Source: JAVBMV01 sp031552145 (GTDB lineage Bacteria > Myxococcota > Myxococcia > Myxococcales > UBA5297). Taken from it: DNA of 64,000 nucleotides. The position numbers and the translations under genes were made by a program. The notes under the pieces were generated by a model. It saw nothing but the letters and a program-made list of their open reading frames with translations, was not told the DNA's origin and did not search any database. The stretch lies in assembly GCA_031552145.1 (NCBI GenBank), contig JAVBMV010000006.1, positions 62,001-126,000 on the forward strand, in the 5' to 3' direction. This document shows, one piece after another, positions 48,601 to 54,964 of this stretch (its first letter is position 1; each line of letters starts with the position of its first letter).

Positions 48601-51009
48601 GCTTGGGTGGAAGTCGGCGACACAGGTCGCGACCCTGCACGAACCGGCGACACACTTCATGTCCGCGGCATTCACAGGCTTACTATCGTAGCAGTTGACG
48701 GCGGGGGTCCCACAGGCGTTGGGGTTCTGTTCGTCGCAGACCTCGCCATTGAGTTCGTAATTGGGGAGGCAGGTCTCGATCTTGCACAGCCCCGCCTGAC
48801 ACTTCATCTTGCTGGCGTGATTGGCCGGCATGGCGCTGTCGCAGTTGGTCAGGTCGGCACCACACGCGGTGCTGGTATCTGGCGCACAGACCTCACCCAG
48901 GAAGTGATAGCTATCGGCGCAGGCAGCGATCTTACACTGGGCTGCCTCGCACTTCATCAGCCTGGCGTTATTGGCTGGCATGGAGTCGTTGCAATTGAGG
49001 CTCGCCGAACCACAGGCGGTGGTGCTGTCGGGATCGCAGAGGCTTCCATTGGGATGGGCGTTGACCGCGCAGGTCTTGATCTTGCACGCCGCGGCGACAC
49101 ACTCCATCTCGCTCGCGTAGTTGCCCGGCATGGCATTGTTGCAATTGACCGCGCTAGGGCCGCAAGCCGTGGCGCTGTCCGCCTCACAGGCGGCGCCGGT
49201 GGCGCTCCGGTGGTAGCCGGCGAGGCAGGTGTCGATTCTGCACTGAGCCGACTCACACTTCATGGCGTCGGCGTTCGCGGGCTTCGTCGTATTGCAGTTG
49301 ACCCCCGGCGCTCCGCAGGCGACGAGCGTGTCGGCGGCGCATCCCGTACCCGCCGTATCGAAATGGTAGTTGGCGATGCAGCTGCCGGCTTTACAAATGC
49401 CGGCTTCGCACTTTCTGGTCTCCGCGCCAGGCATCGTCTTGGTTTCGCAGTTATGCTCGGAGCCAACGCCGCCGCAGGCGGTGAGGGTGTCCTCGACACA
49501 GACGTTGTTCACGAGGTGAAAACCGACGATGCAGCTCTCCGCCTTGCATTGCCCATCGACGCAGGTCTTAGCGCTGGCATTGGCGACATGGACGGTCGCA
49601 CAATCGACCGGCGTCGCGCCGCACGCCGCGAGCGTATCGGCAACACAGGCCCCAGCGACCACGTGAAAGCCGACCAGGCAGGTCGCGGCCACGCACTGGC
49701 CACCGACGCAGGCCTTGGTCTCGACGTTGGCGATGGTTACCGACGCGCAGTTGACGGCCAAGTCGCCACAGGCCAGGGCGCTGTCGCTCTCGCAACCCTT
49801 GCCCTGCTTGTGGAAGTCGGGGAGACAGGTCTCGGCCACGCACTCGGCGGCGACGCAGGCCATGGTGTCGGAGCCGGGCTTCTTATTCGGGCTCACGTTA
49901 CAATTGGCGAGCGTGGGACCGCACTCGTTCGCCACATCGGCGTTGCAATCGCCGTCGGAGAGGTGGTGGTTGGCGACGCACGAAGTGGCGACACAGCGAG
50001 CGCTCTGGCAGGCCATCTCCGTGGAGTTGTCCTTGAGCTGGGGAGCCACCGTGCAGTCGAGTCCGAGAGGACCGCAGCCTCTGATGGAATCGAGGACGCA
50101 GGCGTTGCCCTCCACGTGCCGCCCGGCGACACACAGATCGATGATGCACTGGCCGTCGACGCAGGAGACGCCGTCCGCGGCGACGTAGGGGTAGTCGGTG
50201 CACTTGTCCGCTGTCTCGCCGCAAGCAGCGGTCGAGTCGGCGATACACTCATTGCCGGCGAGGTGATAGTCGGCGGCGCAGCCGTGGATGGCGCAAGCGC
50301 CGTCAATGCACTCGACCATCTCGGGGTCGACATGGGGCTTGTTGGCGCAGTTGGTCTTATCGGCGCCGCAGGCGGCGGCCGTGTCGGCCAAACAGAGGCC
50401 GCCGTCCAGGTGGTAGCCGTCGGCGCAGGCGCTGATGACACACTTGCCGTCGACGCAAGCGGCACCGCCGGCCGCCACGTGGCGGTCTGGATCGGTGCAG
50501 TCGACGCCGCTCGCGCCACACTCGGTGACGCTGTCCGCGACGCAGACGTTCTGCTTCAGGTGGTAGCCATCCTTGCAAGTGACCACCTTGCAGGCGCCGC
50601 CCTCGCAGGCGACCTCATCGGCGTTGGCGATGGCCGTGCAGTCGACCGCGCTCTCGCCGCAGCTCTTCTCGCTGTCGGCGACGCAGCTCGCACCCTGCTT
50701 GTGATAGCCGCTCTCACAGGAAGAGACGGCGCAGACTCCCTCTTCACAGGAGACATCGCGCGCGTTCTTGATCGTGGTGCAGTCGACACAGGCGTCGCCA
50801 CAGCAGCGGGTGGTCTCGTTGGGAACGCAGGCAGTACCCTCTGCGTGGTAGCCGTCGACGCACTCGAAGCCGCAGACGGAGTCAATACAAGTCGCCGTGC
50901 CGTGCTCGGGCGCCGTACATTTCTCACACGGGTCGCCGACGGAAGTCTCTCCGCAAGCAGCGAACGAACACGACAACACACCGATCAACACCAAGAGCCT
51001 TCGTGACAT
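36355..51009 (-). CDS. Giant Cys-repeat/RCC1-propeller lipoprotein (4884 aa)
   Basis: An uninterrupted 14.7-kb gene. ATG 51009 follows AAAGGAGA and opens a lipoprotein signal (RRLLVLIGVLSCSFAAC, lipid Cys at residue 19, then GET). Architecture: about 23 six-Cys repeats of about 47 residues (to about residue 1205), then three tandem supermodules. Each supermodule is RCC1 propeller A, a four-unit Cys linker and RCC1 propeller B, with longer Cys linkers in between. Each propeller has seven blades of the form C-A-x(6-9)-C-W-G-x-N-x(2)-G-x-L-G. By repeat count it holds several hundred Cys, mostly evenly spaced, so extensive disulphides in an oxidising compartment are expected. The fold of the Cys unit is unknown to me. 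A surface-exposed adhesin, stalk or coat role is inference only. Confidence 0.9.
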   Translation of the reverse strand: MSRRLLVLIGVLSCSFAACGETSVGDPCEKCTAPEHGTATCIDSVCGFECVDGYHAEGTACVPNETTRCCGDACVDCTTIKNARDVSCEEGVCAVSSCESGYHKQGASCVADSEKSCGESAVDCTAIANADEVACEGGACKVVTCKDGYHLKQNVCVADSVTECGASGVDCTDPDRHVAAGGAACVDGKCVISACADGYHLDGGLCLADTAAACGADKTNCANKPHVDPEMVECIDGACAIHGCAADYHLAGNECIADSTAACGETADKCTDYPYVAADGVSCVDGQCIIDLCVAGRHVEGNACVLDSIRGCGPLGLDCTVAPQLKDNSTEMACQSARCVATSCVANHHLSDGDCNADVANECGPTLANCNVSPNKKPGSDTMACVAAECVAETCLPDFHKQGKGCESDSALACGDLAVNCASVTIANVETKACVGGQCVAATCLVGFHVVAGACVADTLAACGATPVDCATVHVANASAKTCVDGQCKAESCIVGFHLVNNVCVEDTLTACGGVGSEHNCETKTMPGAETRKCEAGICKAGSCIANYHFDTAGTGCAADTLVACGAPGVNCNTTKPANADAMKCESAQCRIDTCLAGYHRSATGAACEADSATACGPSAVNCNNAMPGNYASEMECVAAACKIKTCAVNAHPNGSLCDPDSTTACGSASLNCNDSMPANNARLMKCEAAQCKIAACADSYHFLGEVCAPDTSTACGADLTNCDSAMPANHASKMKCQAGLCKIETCLPNYELNGEVCDEQNPNACGTPAVNCYDSKPVNAADMKCVAGSCRVATCVADFHPSSNAMACNPDSVTACGSATNSCNAAMPANHATAMACESAQCKVVTCANDYHASTDRTLCEADVTTACGPSAVNCDLAMPGNNADAMKCEAAQCKIATCVDDFHLTALGAECEGDTLAACGSHDNDCSVGKPAGADVMACVAGACKISTCLADYHLNSTVCDADSATACGSVANDCTASKPEFADVMKCEAAQCKIQSCVVNYHPSASAAVCEVDSDSACGSVSTNCATAMPVGAATSKCEGGACIALSCNVGHHLVSKACVEDTPEACGTTPKNCTNVLNTLPNSTQMGCSAGVCVALACKAGYAVEYGVCSQLCEAGTKNCITSITNATRTICSTTDDTCMVTNCAVGFRPKDDGTACVADTLDNCGAIGRDCSLYAGEPLCTAGKCQSEVCKPGFLMGPNGCEKIAEIFSGSQVNATYCALLERSRGIQCWGANNGNLGNGGITNPAAAAAPVKGCVTGMNMAALHTTHACFLREDGTVLCSGSPNNGVLGNGTTSGAIYAPAPVLQEYDGTANPRISVPHAWRATYITVGSAFSCALTAQGKVKCWGSSNRICAGSSGNQPLPVDVPIPGGRVKKLASGNEFTCALNELNEVWCWGNNANYQLGSASAPNPALAPVKALLPAGDVVELVAANTRACAVYSDGSMACWGANSAYQAGVDPTVANVVPTKASYINTVGRLSLGDQHGCFVVGGAVFCFGTNNADTQFGVSSAVQGNTALPIGMPFLTSGVRAVVSGVKSNCALKSDGSVYCWGSNANGALGAGLSTSTPVPIMAEPQPIISDVSFARPCDASGCAPFCNAGYRLVNGICAPMNSTTCCGTSCHDCTQAASNGYSSCDTVAGACKLDSCVQGFHVSAGACVADSDTACGEPPVSCDAMENAPVTTASCVMAFCKVTACAEGYYPKADGTGCDQEATAACGPLQVDCTDANATSVSCVSGACKVAGCKDKFHKNADESRCVADSVAACGNETTSCVSGMEAGLCVSGSCDMTPATKTCAPGFLRSDLGCERVASITGYGDSYCAILSPSRALKCWGQHLNGRLGTGQDYKNTVVERPTLVADYGVKKVAIGLSNGCLVTDEGMVQCWGSDANGQLGRGTTSTSPETRPVSLANQDWKAIDIAISSYFVCALTKVGSVICWGSDSELFASATPGYGQRIMTGMEEKVTAISAGSKFLCAAFEDGAVKCVGDNTEAAVGLWKRAIPGDESSALVRENTKITTLTKPTYDGAFAEGLELISGVAQTCAVNSRSDIVCWGNNGNGQLGLGPSRLYVWPSKFVAMPFASAIAFGLNHGCGIETDAEGAPGVVKCWGLNSYYALGSDIPGSVAGAQVTGLGIGAVDVAVGTRNSCAVASDGAIWCWGNNIYGALGVGSTATALNAPVPGKVLGDGDTYNETPAYHGKHSECNTGFKASPTGTACLAENSVACCGASCANCLDLVNAHRATCDTTGGEPVCKPVACAPNFHLKDGACVADTQTECGNDTQNCNFAVPPNGTAAKCQGGVCAATTCIPNYHVSGIGCAENSDTACGSPTNDCTDDVIDHATAIHCVNAACAATACEADYHVANKVCAADTSDACGPTAVNCNTALLGSASTQCVSAQCVATSCSLGYHLGIDVCVLDDGSACGVAQTDCYETSAPGVTEFGCSAGLCVISECEVGKHPSRTGVECENDRLAACGSFGVDCNLYKSDAQNPVACTSGLCQSEQCEDGYLMGINGCEKVAQIFGGVGGGQWCALSQTSRGIQCWGNDGNGQLGRGSTSANRGNPAPVLGASQGMKKAALHFSHSCFLSDEGSITCTGSRTAGELGDGSTVTSGAISTPVAVVDGPNSLVPHRWRATDVVVGQGFSCALTSYGKVKCWGQLSLTGTGINSASAQPAPMDVYVGPSDAKVKQIASALNYTCALTENDEVWCWGQNGSMYSLGMTGINTTAYAYSPVKINLPVSGAIGQLRASGARACVVMATGALYCWGQNTYGQSAFDPGQANGIMPAKASYIDSIGEVLLASDHACTVENGAVRCFGRNTSNAEFGFASSTGPQYALVTAPYASFGIASVAPGHNGTCAVRTNGMGVCWGSNSNGALGTGSTSSFVSVAPVAIVSETTTAPCGAAGCAPLCGPGYRPENDACVALDSPLCCGTGCADCTDAYANANSRCDSVELTCKLDSCRAGFVFDGASCVAESSSACGSTKTNCTLLVGTENIESVDCVAGKCAITACVPGHHPVAAQNSCAADANGACGFAATNCANAFANGLSTCVAGACQLDSCKAGYHLSGDGSRCNIDDVYACGSDSVSCVDSATLQTAKCVSGSCETAKSACAPGYMMGPTKCEKISSLAGFEDTYCVILEESHALKCWGYNGTYARLGQANGDSYKATAQTVADYGVQKVAIGSRNGCYISEEGLVICWGDAGSRVILGKTSGRQFPTSYPAQNWKAVDIALSQTLACALTSTGEILCWGNLADLNRSSENYAVPTQLFSTDGRAFAIAGATDHICAAFDSGLVKCIGNNTTGSLGQFNPDGTVVAGKFFDPQTVPMPSGFGSVAKLFAGKESVCAVDTVGVAACWGKNDVGQAGQAPAQQNAPPALVTSVPFVKSMAIGSQHTCAIEASVEGAALGVKCWGTTDKGQRGYVGPYGHAGTAIEGFTSGVVAVAAGSANSCALDAQGSVRCWGTNTSAALGLDPAEDGVLATAIIATPVAPRLDSLTYKGTADYQPYTKCDPVNPAAEPPVPSNGMIAAPPPRTACRVKNTVVCCGNACGNCLDLPNMATAGCDITGDAGNEVCKALTCDPDSHLVDGACIAFAVDKCGVDELDCNEAPNRAENSASMLCTQGICTAGTCLAGFHKAGGACVADAPNACGEPPVDCGEELIGSSTTECVASQCKATACGFGYYKVGDECLPEETGYCGAGQNCAAQSIEHMSSMACSGGSCVIANCLSGFHPDSTGGACVADSNEACGRNAVDCNLYKSDWYSPVACANSMCQSDECKDGYLMGIYGCERIAKIFSGHVGSPQWCALLERSRGIHCWGNDTEGQFGIGSKMVERFSPTPVIGAAQGMKKAAIHTSHVCYLSEAGGITCAGRETYGQLGNGANDNVRAFTSPIPVLDGAGSTEPHKWRAVDVVVGNGYSCALTDYGRVKCWGSSEFTGTGEAATVNHLVPKDVPVGSPNVPVTMLAGSVAFACAVNANNEVYCWGRNDGTYDAIGIPGVAQSAVVRTPRRLEALVGIGTIVDLQIANYRSCVRTASNALYCWGINSGSQAASVALFSSVQPRRSEYIGSIDNMVLGNAHACSVVGGGVQCWGSNSASNAEFGIETAFNTPSLTVVPTATSNVAAVVPGLYGTCIIRTDGSAYCWGQNTNGALGSGKASGILGKDPRPRAIVGGAGAPRACEVGGCAPYCSPGYRVSSAGLCEPIDALTCCGVACEDCSEFSTVGHAVCDSGTLTCKVASCRPDHYLVDGVCVKESVASCGAGKTACTVPSSEENHIASVACVFGQCAITACDANHHPNAAQTGCLPDDVNACGFASVTCGAPNAKTMACVAGTCQITTCNDGTHLSAGGDACEADTVMACGGASTSCTGVLTQPDAPNQTSACVSGLCDGGTNYDKVTCAPGFLMGPAECEEIESLAGSVDGYCAVLAKSHAVKCWGSNNNTRTGIVGGTTVLSPTTLFDYGIKKVVIGESNGCAISEEGLVACWGSGYTGRTWAIEGVTKDKVTGPVWMPNQNWKAVDIAIGGYMLCALDNHGLVRCWGGDNDMTGSPNTVYAVPTTEIFGTEKAVALAGGYQHLCVAFEGGEVRCAGQNGSGQSGVFKADGQADAAKVATPTAVQMPDGFGTTAKLFAGRYYTCAVDEAQVAVCWGKNNYVQLGSGLPTPSRKPDFVASVGAVQKIVLGETHACAIEADETGLSTGIRCWGKTDKWQAGPSAPLGSTVGVPIIGFGSGTRALATGTNSTCAVNSEGAVRCWGTNSGNGFGLGVDSLAATQPIPGPMKLESLTFSGTAGYRPYDKCDPYNPEAEPPVASNGLVPAPAPRTACVKKDTIGCCGTACGNCLDLASAATVECSGLGAAGVCKALTCAAGHHVDGVTNLCVEDAPVEP
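39646..43455 (-). repeat. Supermodule 2 of the giant gene (A2-linker-B2-linker)
   Basis: Propeller A2 at about 42340-43455, four-unit Cys linker at about 41640-42335, propeller B2 at about 40525-41635, and a five-unit Cys linker at about 39646-40520. Paralogous, module for module, to its neighbours on each side. Confidence 0.85.
43456..47390 (-). repeat. Supermodule 1 of the giant gene (A1-linker-B1-linker)
   Basis: Propeller A1 at about 46262-47385, four-unit Cys linker at about 45580-46260, propeller B1 at about 44440-45575, and a six-unit Cys linker at about 43456-44435. The A1 stretch is visibly richer in A/T than the surrounding Cys arrays. Confidence 0.85.
47400..50960 (-). repeat. N-terminal array of about 23 six-cysteine repeats
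   Basis: Each unit of about 45-50 residues reads C-x3-(Y/F)H-x(4-7)-C-x2-D-(S/T)-x(3)-CG-x(5)-C-x(8-12)-C-x2-(G/A)-x-C-x4-C. The first unit carries the CCGDACVDC variant. Units about 11-20 (roughly 47.9-49.4 kb) are most alike, sharing segments such as AMPANHAS and MKCEAAQCKI, also at the DNA level. The last complete unit has LYAGEPLCTAGKCQSEVC and joins propeller A1 through GFLMGPNGCEKI. Confidence 0.88.
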
Positions 51010-51036
51010 GAGGCGGTCTCCTTTGCTGGTCGGGGT

Positions 51037-51065
51037 AGGATACAAGACGCCATCCCGTATGTGAA
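51037..51065 (-). promoter_or_regulatory. Sigma70-like promoter of the giant gene
   Basis: TTCACA (51060-51065), a 17-nt spacer and TATCCT (51037-51042) on the minus strand: five and four of six consensus matches. It lies 28 nt upstream of the ATG and just beyond the terminator of the suc operon. Confidence 0.6.
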
Positions 51066-51070
51066 GGGCG

Positions 51071-51105
51071 AAAAAAATGCCGGGCTTGGGGAGCCTAACC
51101 AGCCC
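51071..51105 (-). terminator. Intrinsic terminator of the suc-rlmN operon
   Basis: On the minus strand, GGGCT and AGCCC pair immediately after the rlmN stop codon, followed after GGCA by seven T residues (51071-51077). The stem is short with a 14-nt loop, but the T-tract is unusual for this GC-rich window. Confidence 0.6.
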
Positions 51106-52176
51106 TTAGGCGCGCTCTGTCGCGGCGAGCTGTCCGCAGGCAGCGGCGATGTCGCGTCCCCTGCTCTTGCGCGCCAGCGCGTTCACGCCACGCGCGAGCA
51201 GCAGCAGTCTGAGCGCCTCGACCCGCTCCGCGCTGGGCGCGCGAAAGGGGAGACCGGGATTCTCGTTGTAGGCGATGAGATTCACCTTGGCGGACAAGCC
51301 CTTTAGCAGAGCGGCGAGCCGCTCACCATCCTGGAGCGAGTCGTTGATCCCGTCGAGCAGGACATACTCGAGCGTGATCATACGCCCTTGCGCGAGCGGA
51401 AAGCGCCTACAGGCCTCCATGAGCGCAGCCAGGTTCCAGCGCCGATTGATGGGCATGAGACGGTCGCGCATCTCGTCGGTGGAGGCGTTGAGCGAAATGG
51501 CCAGCTTTACCTGGCTCTGCGCGCCGAGGCGCTCGATCATGGGGACGATCCCCGAGGTGGAGACGGTGATGTGCCGGTGCGAGAACTGGGGCCCGTCCTC
51601 GTGCTGGAGGATCTCCAATGCCGCCATCACATTGGCAAAGTTCTGCAGCGGCTCGCCCATCCCCATGAAGACGAGGTTGGTCAGCGGCCTATTGGCGCGA
51701 GCGTCCCGGCCGAAGAGCTCGGCGTTGACGCGGTGGACCTGCTCGACGATCTCTCCCGCCGTCAGGTTGCGCACCAGCCCCATTCGCCCCGTCATACAGA
51801 AGGCGCAGCCCATGGCGCACCCTACCTGCGTGGAGAGGCAGAGGGTCTTGCGCGAGCTCTCGGGCATGTAGACCGCCTCGACCTTGGCGCCATCGGCGAG
51901 GACGAAGCGGTACTTCTCCGAGCCGTCGGAGGAGGCCTGGCAAAGATCGAAGGAGAGCGTGGTGAGCCCCGCGCGCGACGCCAGTTTCTCGCGCAGCGCC
52001 TTCGAGAGATCGGTCATCTCATCAAAGGTGGCGGCCCTGCGCTGGTGCATCCATCGAAAGAGTTGGCGGGCGCGGTAGGGCTTCTCGCCCAGCGCCTCGA
52101 CGAAGGCGCTCAGCTCACCCATCGCCATCGAGCGCAGGTCGGGTCGCGCTTCGGGCAGGGCGCCCTCAGCCAGCAT
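51106..52176 (-). CDS. rlmN: Dual-specificity RNA methyltransferase RlmN
   Basis: A 356-residue radical SAM enzyme that methylates C2 of A2503 in 23S rRNA and A37 of some tRNAs. The [4Fe-4S] motif is CAMGCAFCMTG; upstream is CLSTQVGCAMGC and downstream FMGMGEPLQN. The catalytic Cys is in the C-terminal GRDIAAACGQLA, and the other conserved Cys of the family is in the body of the radical SAM domain. The N-terminal helical domain (PYRARQLFRWMHQ) binds RNA. I chose ATG 52176, which overlaps the corC-like stop by 11 nt; an ATG at 52227 is less likely. It is last in the sucCD operon and is followed by a terminator. Confidence 0.96.
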   Translation of the reverse strand: MLAEGALPEARPDLRSMAMGELSAFVEALGEKPYRARQLFRWMHQRRAATFDEMTDLSKALREKLASRAGLTTLSFDLCQASSDGSEKYRFVLADGAKVEAVYMPESSRKTLCLSTQVGCAMGCAFCMTGRMGLVRNLTAGEIVEQVHRVNAELFGRDARANRPLTNLVFMGMGEPLQNFANVMAALEILQHEDGPQFSHRHITVSTSGIVPMIERLGAQSQVKLAISLNASTDEMRDRLMPINRRWNLAALMEACRRFPLAQGRMITLEYVLLDGINDSLQDGERLAALLKGLSAKVNLIAYNENPGLPFRAPSAERVEALRLLLLARGVNALARKSRGRDIAAACGQLAATERA

Positions 52177-53605
52177 TGCGCGCCTCGTGCTCTTCGCCGG
52201 CACCGCCCTCTTCCGGCTCATTGCCATCCGCGCCGTTGCTCGAGCCCCCCATCCCTGACTGGGCAGCCTTGGCGTTGGCCAGCTCGCTGCGGGTGGCCCG
52301 CGCCACCTCCACTTTGGAGACGCGCCGCTCGTCGGCCTGGCGAATTACGAAGGAGAGGCCCTCCCAGACCATCAGTGTTCCAGCCGCCGGGACCTTGCCC
52401 GCGATGGCGGTGAGGAAGCCCCCGAGGGTCTCGTAATCGCCGTCGTCGGGGAACTCGGCGCCCAGCGCCTCCTCGACCTCGCGCAGCTGCGTGGAGGCGT
52501 CGATAAGGAAGCGTCCATCGCCCAGCGCCTTGATCGAGCGCTCCTCGGCGTCATGTTCGTCCTGGATCTCGCCAACGATCTCCTCGACTACATCCTCGAG
52601 CGTCACCAATCCGCTCGTGCCGCCGAACTCATCCACCACCACGGCCATGTGCGTTTTTCGCCGCTGGAACTCGCGCAGCAGCCGGCTGATCTTCATCAGC
52701 TCGGGCACGAAGAAGGCAGGCTTCGCGAAGTGCATCAGATCGAACTGCTCCCGATCCAGCCCCTTCTGCATAGCGGTGATGACGTCGCGCACGACCAGGA
52801 GCCCGACGACGTTGTCGATCGACTCGTCGTAGATGGGCAGGCGGCTGTGCTCGCTCTCGGCGATGAGGCGCGCTGCCTCGTGAAAAGGGGTGGCGCGCTC
52901 GATGCCGATCATGCGCAGGCGCGGCACCATGATCTCCTTGACCTTGAGATCGGCGAACTCGAGGACCGAGTTGAGCAGCTCCTTCTTCACCTCGTCGAGC
53001 ACGCCCGAGCGCGAGCCGAGGCCAATGAGGTACTCGATCTCCTCGCCCGTGACCGGCGGCGCGGGGAGCGCCTTCGCCCCGCCGCCGAGCCGCCAGACGG
53101 AGGAGGAGATGAGCAGGAGCAGCGTGGTGAAGGGCAGGAGGAGCCAGTAGAGCAGCCGGACGATCGGCATCACCCGCAGCGCCACGGGCACCGCGAAGCG
53201 CATGGAGAGCGACTTGGGCAGCACCTCACAGAAGGTGAGGACAATGAAGGTGGTGATGCCGGTGGAGATGGCCACCGCATAGCTGCTGCCGAGACCCATG
53301 ACGATCTCGGTGGCGAGCGAGCTGGCGCCGATGTTCGCGAGCGTGTTGGCGAAGAGCAGCGTGGAGAGGAGCCGCTCGCGCTGCTTGAGCCAGAGCTGGA
53401 GAGGATGGCGCGCGCCGGCCGCCTCGCCGGCTGCCTCGATGAGCTGCCGGGTGCGCGCCTCGGTGAGCGAGGTGAGCGCGGTCTCTGCTCCAGAACAGAA
53501 GAACGAAACGATGAAGCAGCCCAGGATTGCGAGCGGCTGCCAGAGAGGAGGGTCTACTAAAATGGCGATGCTCCAGTGGCTCTTGGCTAAGACGAAGATG
53601 CCCAC
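52166..53605 (-). CDS. CNNM/CorC-type membrane protein (DUF21, CBS pair, CorC_HlyC)
   Basis: A 479-residue protein. The DUF21 membrane domain (about residues 20-200, four helices; FFCSGAETALTSLTEARTR near its start) is followed by a CBS pair (about 230-345: VKEIMVPRLRMIGIE, DNVVGLLVVRDVI, FGGTSGLVTLEDVVEEIVGE) and a transporter-associated domain (about 360-440). Members are implicated in Mg2+ or Co2+ export and were once called haemolysins. The start is a GTG without a clear ribosome site, 10 nt after ndk, so the true start may be a few codons away. The C-terminal tail is Glu/Gly/Asn-rich and non-conserved. Confidence 0.9.
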   Translation of the reverse strand: MGIFVLAKSHWSIAILVDPPLWQPLAILGCFIVSFFCSGAETALTSLTEARTRQLIEAAGEAAGARHPLQLWLKQRERLLSTLLFANTLANIGASSLATEIVMGLGSSYAVAISTGITTFIVLTFCEVLPKSLSMRFAVPVALRVMPIVRLLYWLLLPFTTLLLLISSSVWRLGGGAKALPAPPVTGEEIEYLIGLGSRSGVLDEVKKELLNSVLEFADLKVKEIMVPRLRMIGIERATPFHEAARLIAESEHSRLPIYDESIDNVVGLLVVRDVITAMQKGLDREQFDLMHFAKPAFFVPELMKISRLLREFQRRKTHMAVVVDEFGGTSGLVTLEDVVEEIVGEIQDEHDAEERSIKALGDGRFLIDASTQLREVEEALGAEFPDDGDYETLGGFLTAIAGKVPAAGTLMVWEGLSFVIRQADERRVSKVEVARATRSELANAKAAQSGMGGSSNGADGNEPEEGGAGEEHEARNAG

Positions 53606-53615
53606 CAGAGGACTA

Positions 53616-54044
53616 TCACATCCGTGGCCAGACTTCCGTTCCCGCGAAGAACCAGGCGATCTCCCGCTGGGCGCTGGCCGGACTGTCGGAGCCGTGGACG
53701 GCGTTGCGCTCGGTGCTCTCGGCGAACTCCTTGCGCAGGGTACCGGGGGCGGCGTTCTGGGGATTGGTGGCGCCCATCAGGGCCCGGTTGGCCTGGATGG
53801 CGCCCTCGCCCTCCAGAACCATGAGCAGCGAGGGGCCGCTCGTCATGAAGGCAACGAGGCTCCCGAAGAAGGGGCGCTCCCGGTGCTCGGCGTAGAACCC
53901 CTCTGCCTCGTGCCGGGTGAGCTGCTTCATCTTCATGGCGACGGGGCGCAAACCGGCCGCCTCGAAGCGCGAGAGGATAGCCCCGATTCTGTCCTTGGCG
54001 ACGGCGTCGGGCTTGATGATGGAGAGTGTTCTTTCGATTGCCAT
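53616..54044 (-). CDS. ndk: Nucleoside diphosphate kinase
   Basis: A 142-residue enzyme of standard length that transfers gamma-phosphate from ATP to NDPs through a phosphohistidine. The active-site signature is NAVHGSDSP (His about residue 118). The N-terminal ERTLSIIKPDAVAKD and GATNPQNAAPGTLR are also characteristic. ATG 54044 has GGAGCGGCC just ahead, overlapping the region after the sucD stop. Its place after sucCD fits functionally, since succinyl-CoA synthetase makes nucleoside triphosphate and NDPK equilibrates the pools. Confidence 0.98.
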   Translation of the reverse strand: MAIERTLSIIKPDAVAKDRIGAILSRFEAAGLRPVAMKMKQLTRHEAEGFYAEHRERPFFGSLVAFMTSGPSLLMVLEGEGAIQANRALMGATNPQNAAPGTLRKEFAESTERNAVHGSDSPASAQREIAWFFAGTEVWPRM

Positions 54045-54054
54045 GGGCCGCTCC

Positions 54055-54963
54055 TTAGCGTGCTTTTGCCTCTGTCGCCAACTTTCGTTCCGCGAGGAGC
54101 GCCGCGAGCGTGCTCCCGAGCTCGGCGGGACTGGGAGCGATGCGCGCTCCCGCCTCGGCGAGGGCGTTCACCTTCTCCCGAGCCGTCCCCTTCCCGCCCG
54201 AGATGATGGCGCCCGCGTGCCCCATGCGCTTGCCTGGAGGCGCCATGCGCCCGGCGATGAAGGCGACCACCGGCTTCTTCACCCGCTCGGCGATGTAGCG
54301 GGCGGCCCGCTCCTCGTCGTCGCCGCCGATCTCTCCGATCAGGATGATCGACTCCGTTTCAGGGTCCGCGTTGAAGAGCTCCAGCACCTGCACGAAGTCG
54401 AGGCCATGGACGGGGTCGCCGCCGATTCCGACCGCCGTCGACTGCCCCATGCCAAGGCGCGTCACCTGATGCACGGCCTCATAGGTGAGTGTCCCGGAGC
54501 GAGAGACAATCCCGACACTCCCCGGCGCGTGGATACGCCCCGGCATGATCCCGAGCTTGCACTTGGCGTAGGGCGTGATGATCCCGGGGCAGTTGGGGCC
54601 GAGCAGCGCCGTCTTCGTTCCCTCGAGCGCGCGCCGCACGCGCACCATGTCGAGCACGGGGATCCCCTCCGTAATGGCAACGATGAGCTCAACGCCCGCG
54701 TCAGCCGCCTCGAGGATCGCGTCGGCGGCCGCGGGGGGCGGCACGAAGATGACGGAGGCATTTGCGCCCGTCTGCTCAACGGCTCCGCGCACCGTATCAA
54801 AGAGAGGCACTTTGCCCTCGAAGCTTCCGCCGCCACGCCCCGGGGTAACACCCGCCACCAACTTGGTGCCATAGTCGAGCATCTGCAGCGCGTGGAAGCG
54901 CCCCGCGGCACCCGTGATCCCCTGAACGACTACCCTGGTCTTTTCGCCGACGAGAATCGCCAT
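54055..54963 (-). CDS. sucD: Succinyl-CoA synthetase, alpha subunit
   Basis: A 302-residue alpha subunit. The CoA-binding Rossmann domain begins KTRVVVQGITGAAGRFHA. The phosphohistidine is in MGHAGAIISGGKGTA, and LLGPNCPGIITP is the alpha-subunit signature. With SucC it catalyses the substrate-level phosphorylation step of the TCA cycle (succinyl-CoA to succinate). It begins 2 nt before the sucC stop ends and is followed closely by ndk. Confidence 0.98.
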   Translation of the reverse strand: MAILVGEKTRVVVQGITGAAGRFHALQMLDYGTKLVAGVTPGRGGGSFEGKVPLFDTVRGAVEQTGANASVIFVPPPAAADAILEAADAGVELIVAITEGIPVLDMVRVRRALEGTKTALLGPNCPGIITPYAKCKLGIMPGRIHAPGSVGIVSRSGTLTYEAVHQVTRLGMGQSTAVGIGGDPVHGLDFVQVLELFNADPETESIILIGEIGGDDEERAARYIAERVKKPVVAFIAGRMAPPGKRMGHAGAIISGGKGTAREKVNALAEAGARIAPSPAELGSTLAALLAERKLATEAKAR

Positions 54964-54964
54964 G

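Noticed and set aside
47400..50960. CRISPR array, because of regular repeats
   Set aside because: Repeats are about 140 bp, in frame and protein-coding; there are no short identical direct repeats with unique spacers.
47842..51006. A 1054-codon open frame on the plus strand opposite the Cys-repeat array
   Set aside because: It is antisense to the array, and its periodic His/Asp/Gly/Arg-rich translation simply mirrors the repeats. It has no sensible domain and would need to coexist with a lipoprotein that has a signal peptide, ribosome site and promoter.
36355..51009. Possible frameshift or fusion of several genes in the giant ORF
   Set aside because: The frame is open without stops over 14.7 kb, module grammar continues across all borders, and the smaller paralogue has the same order.
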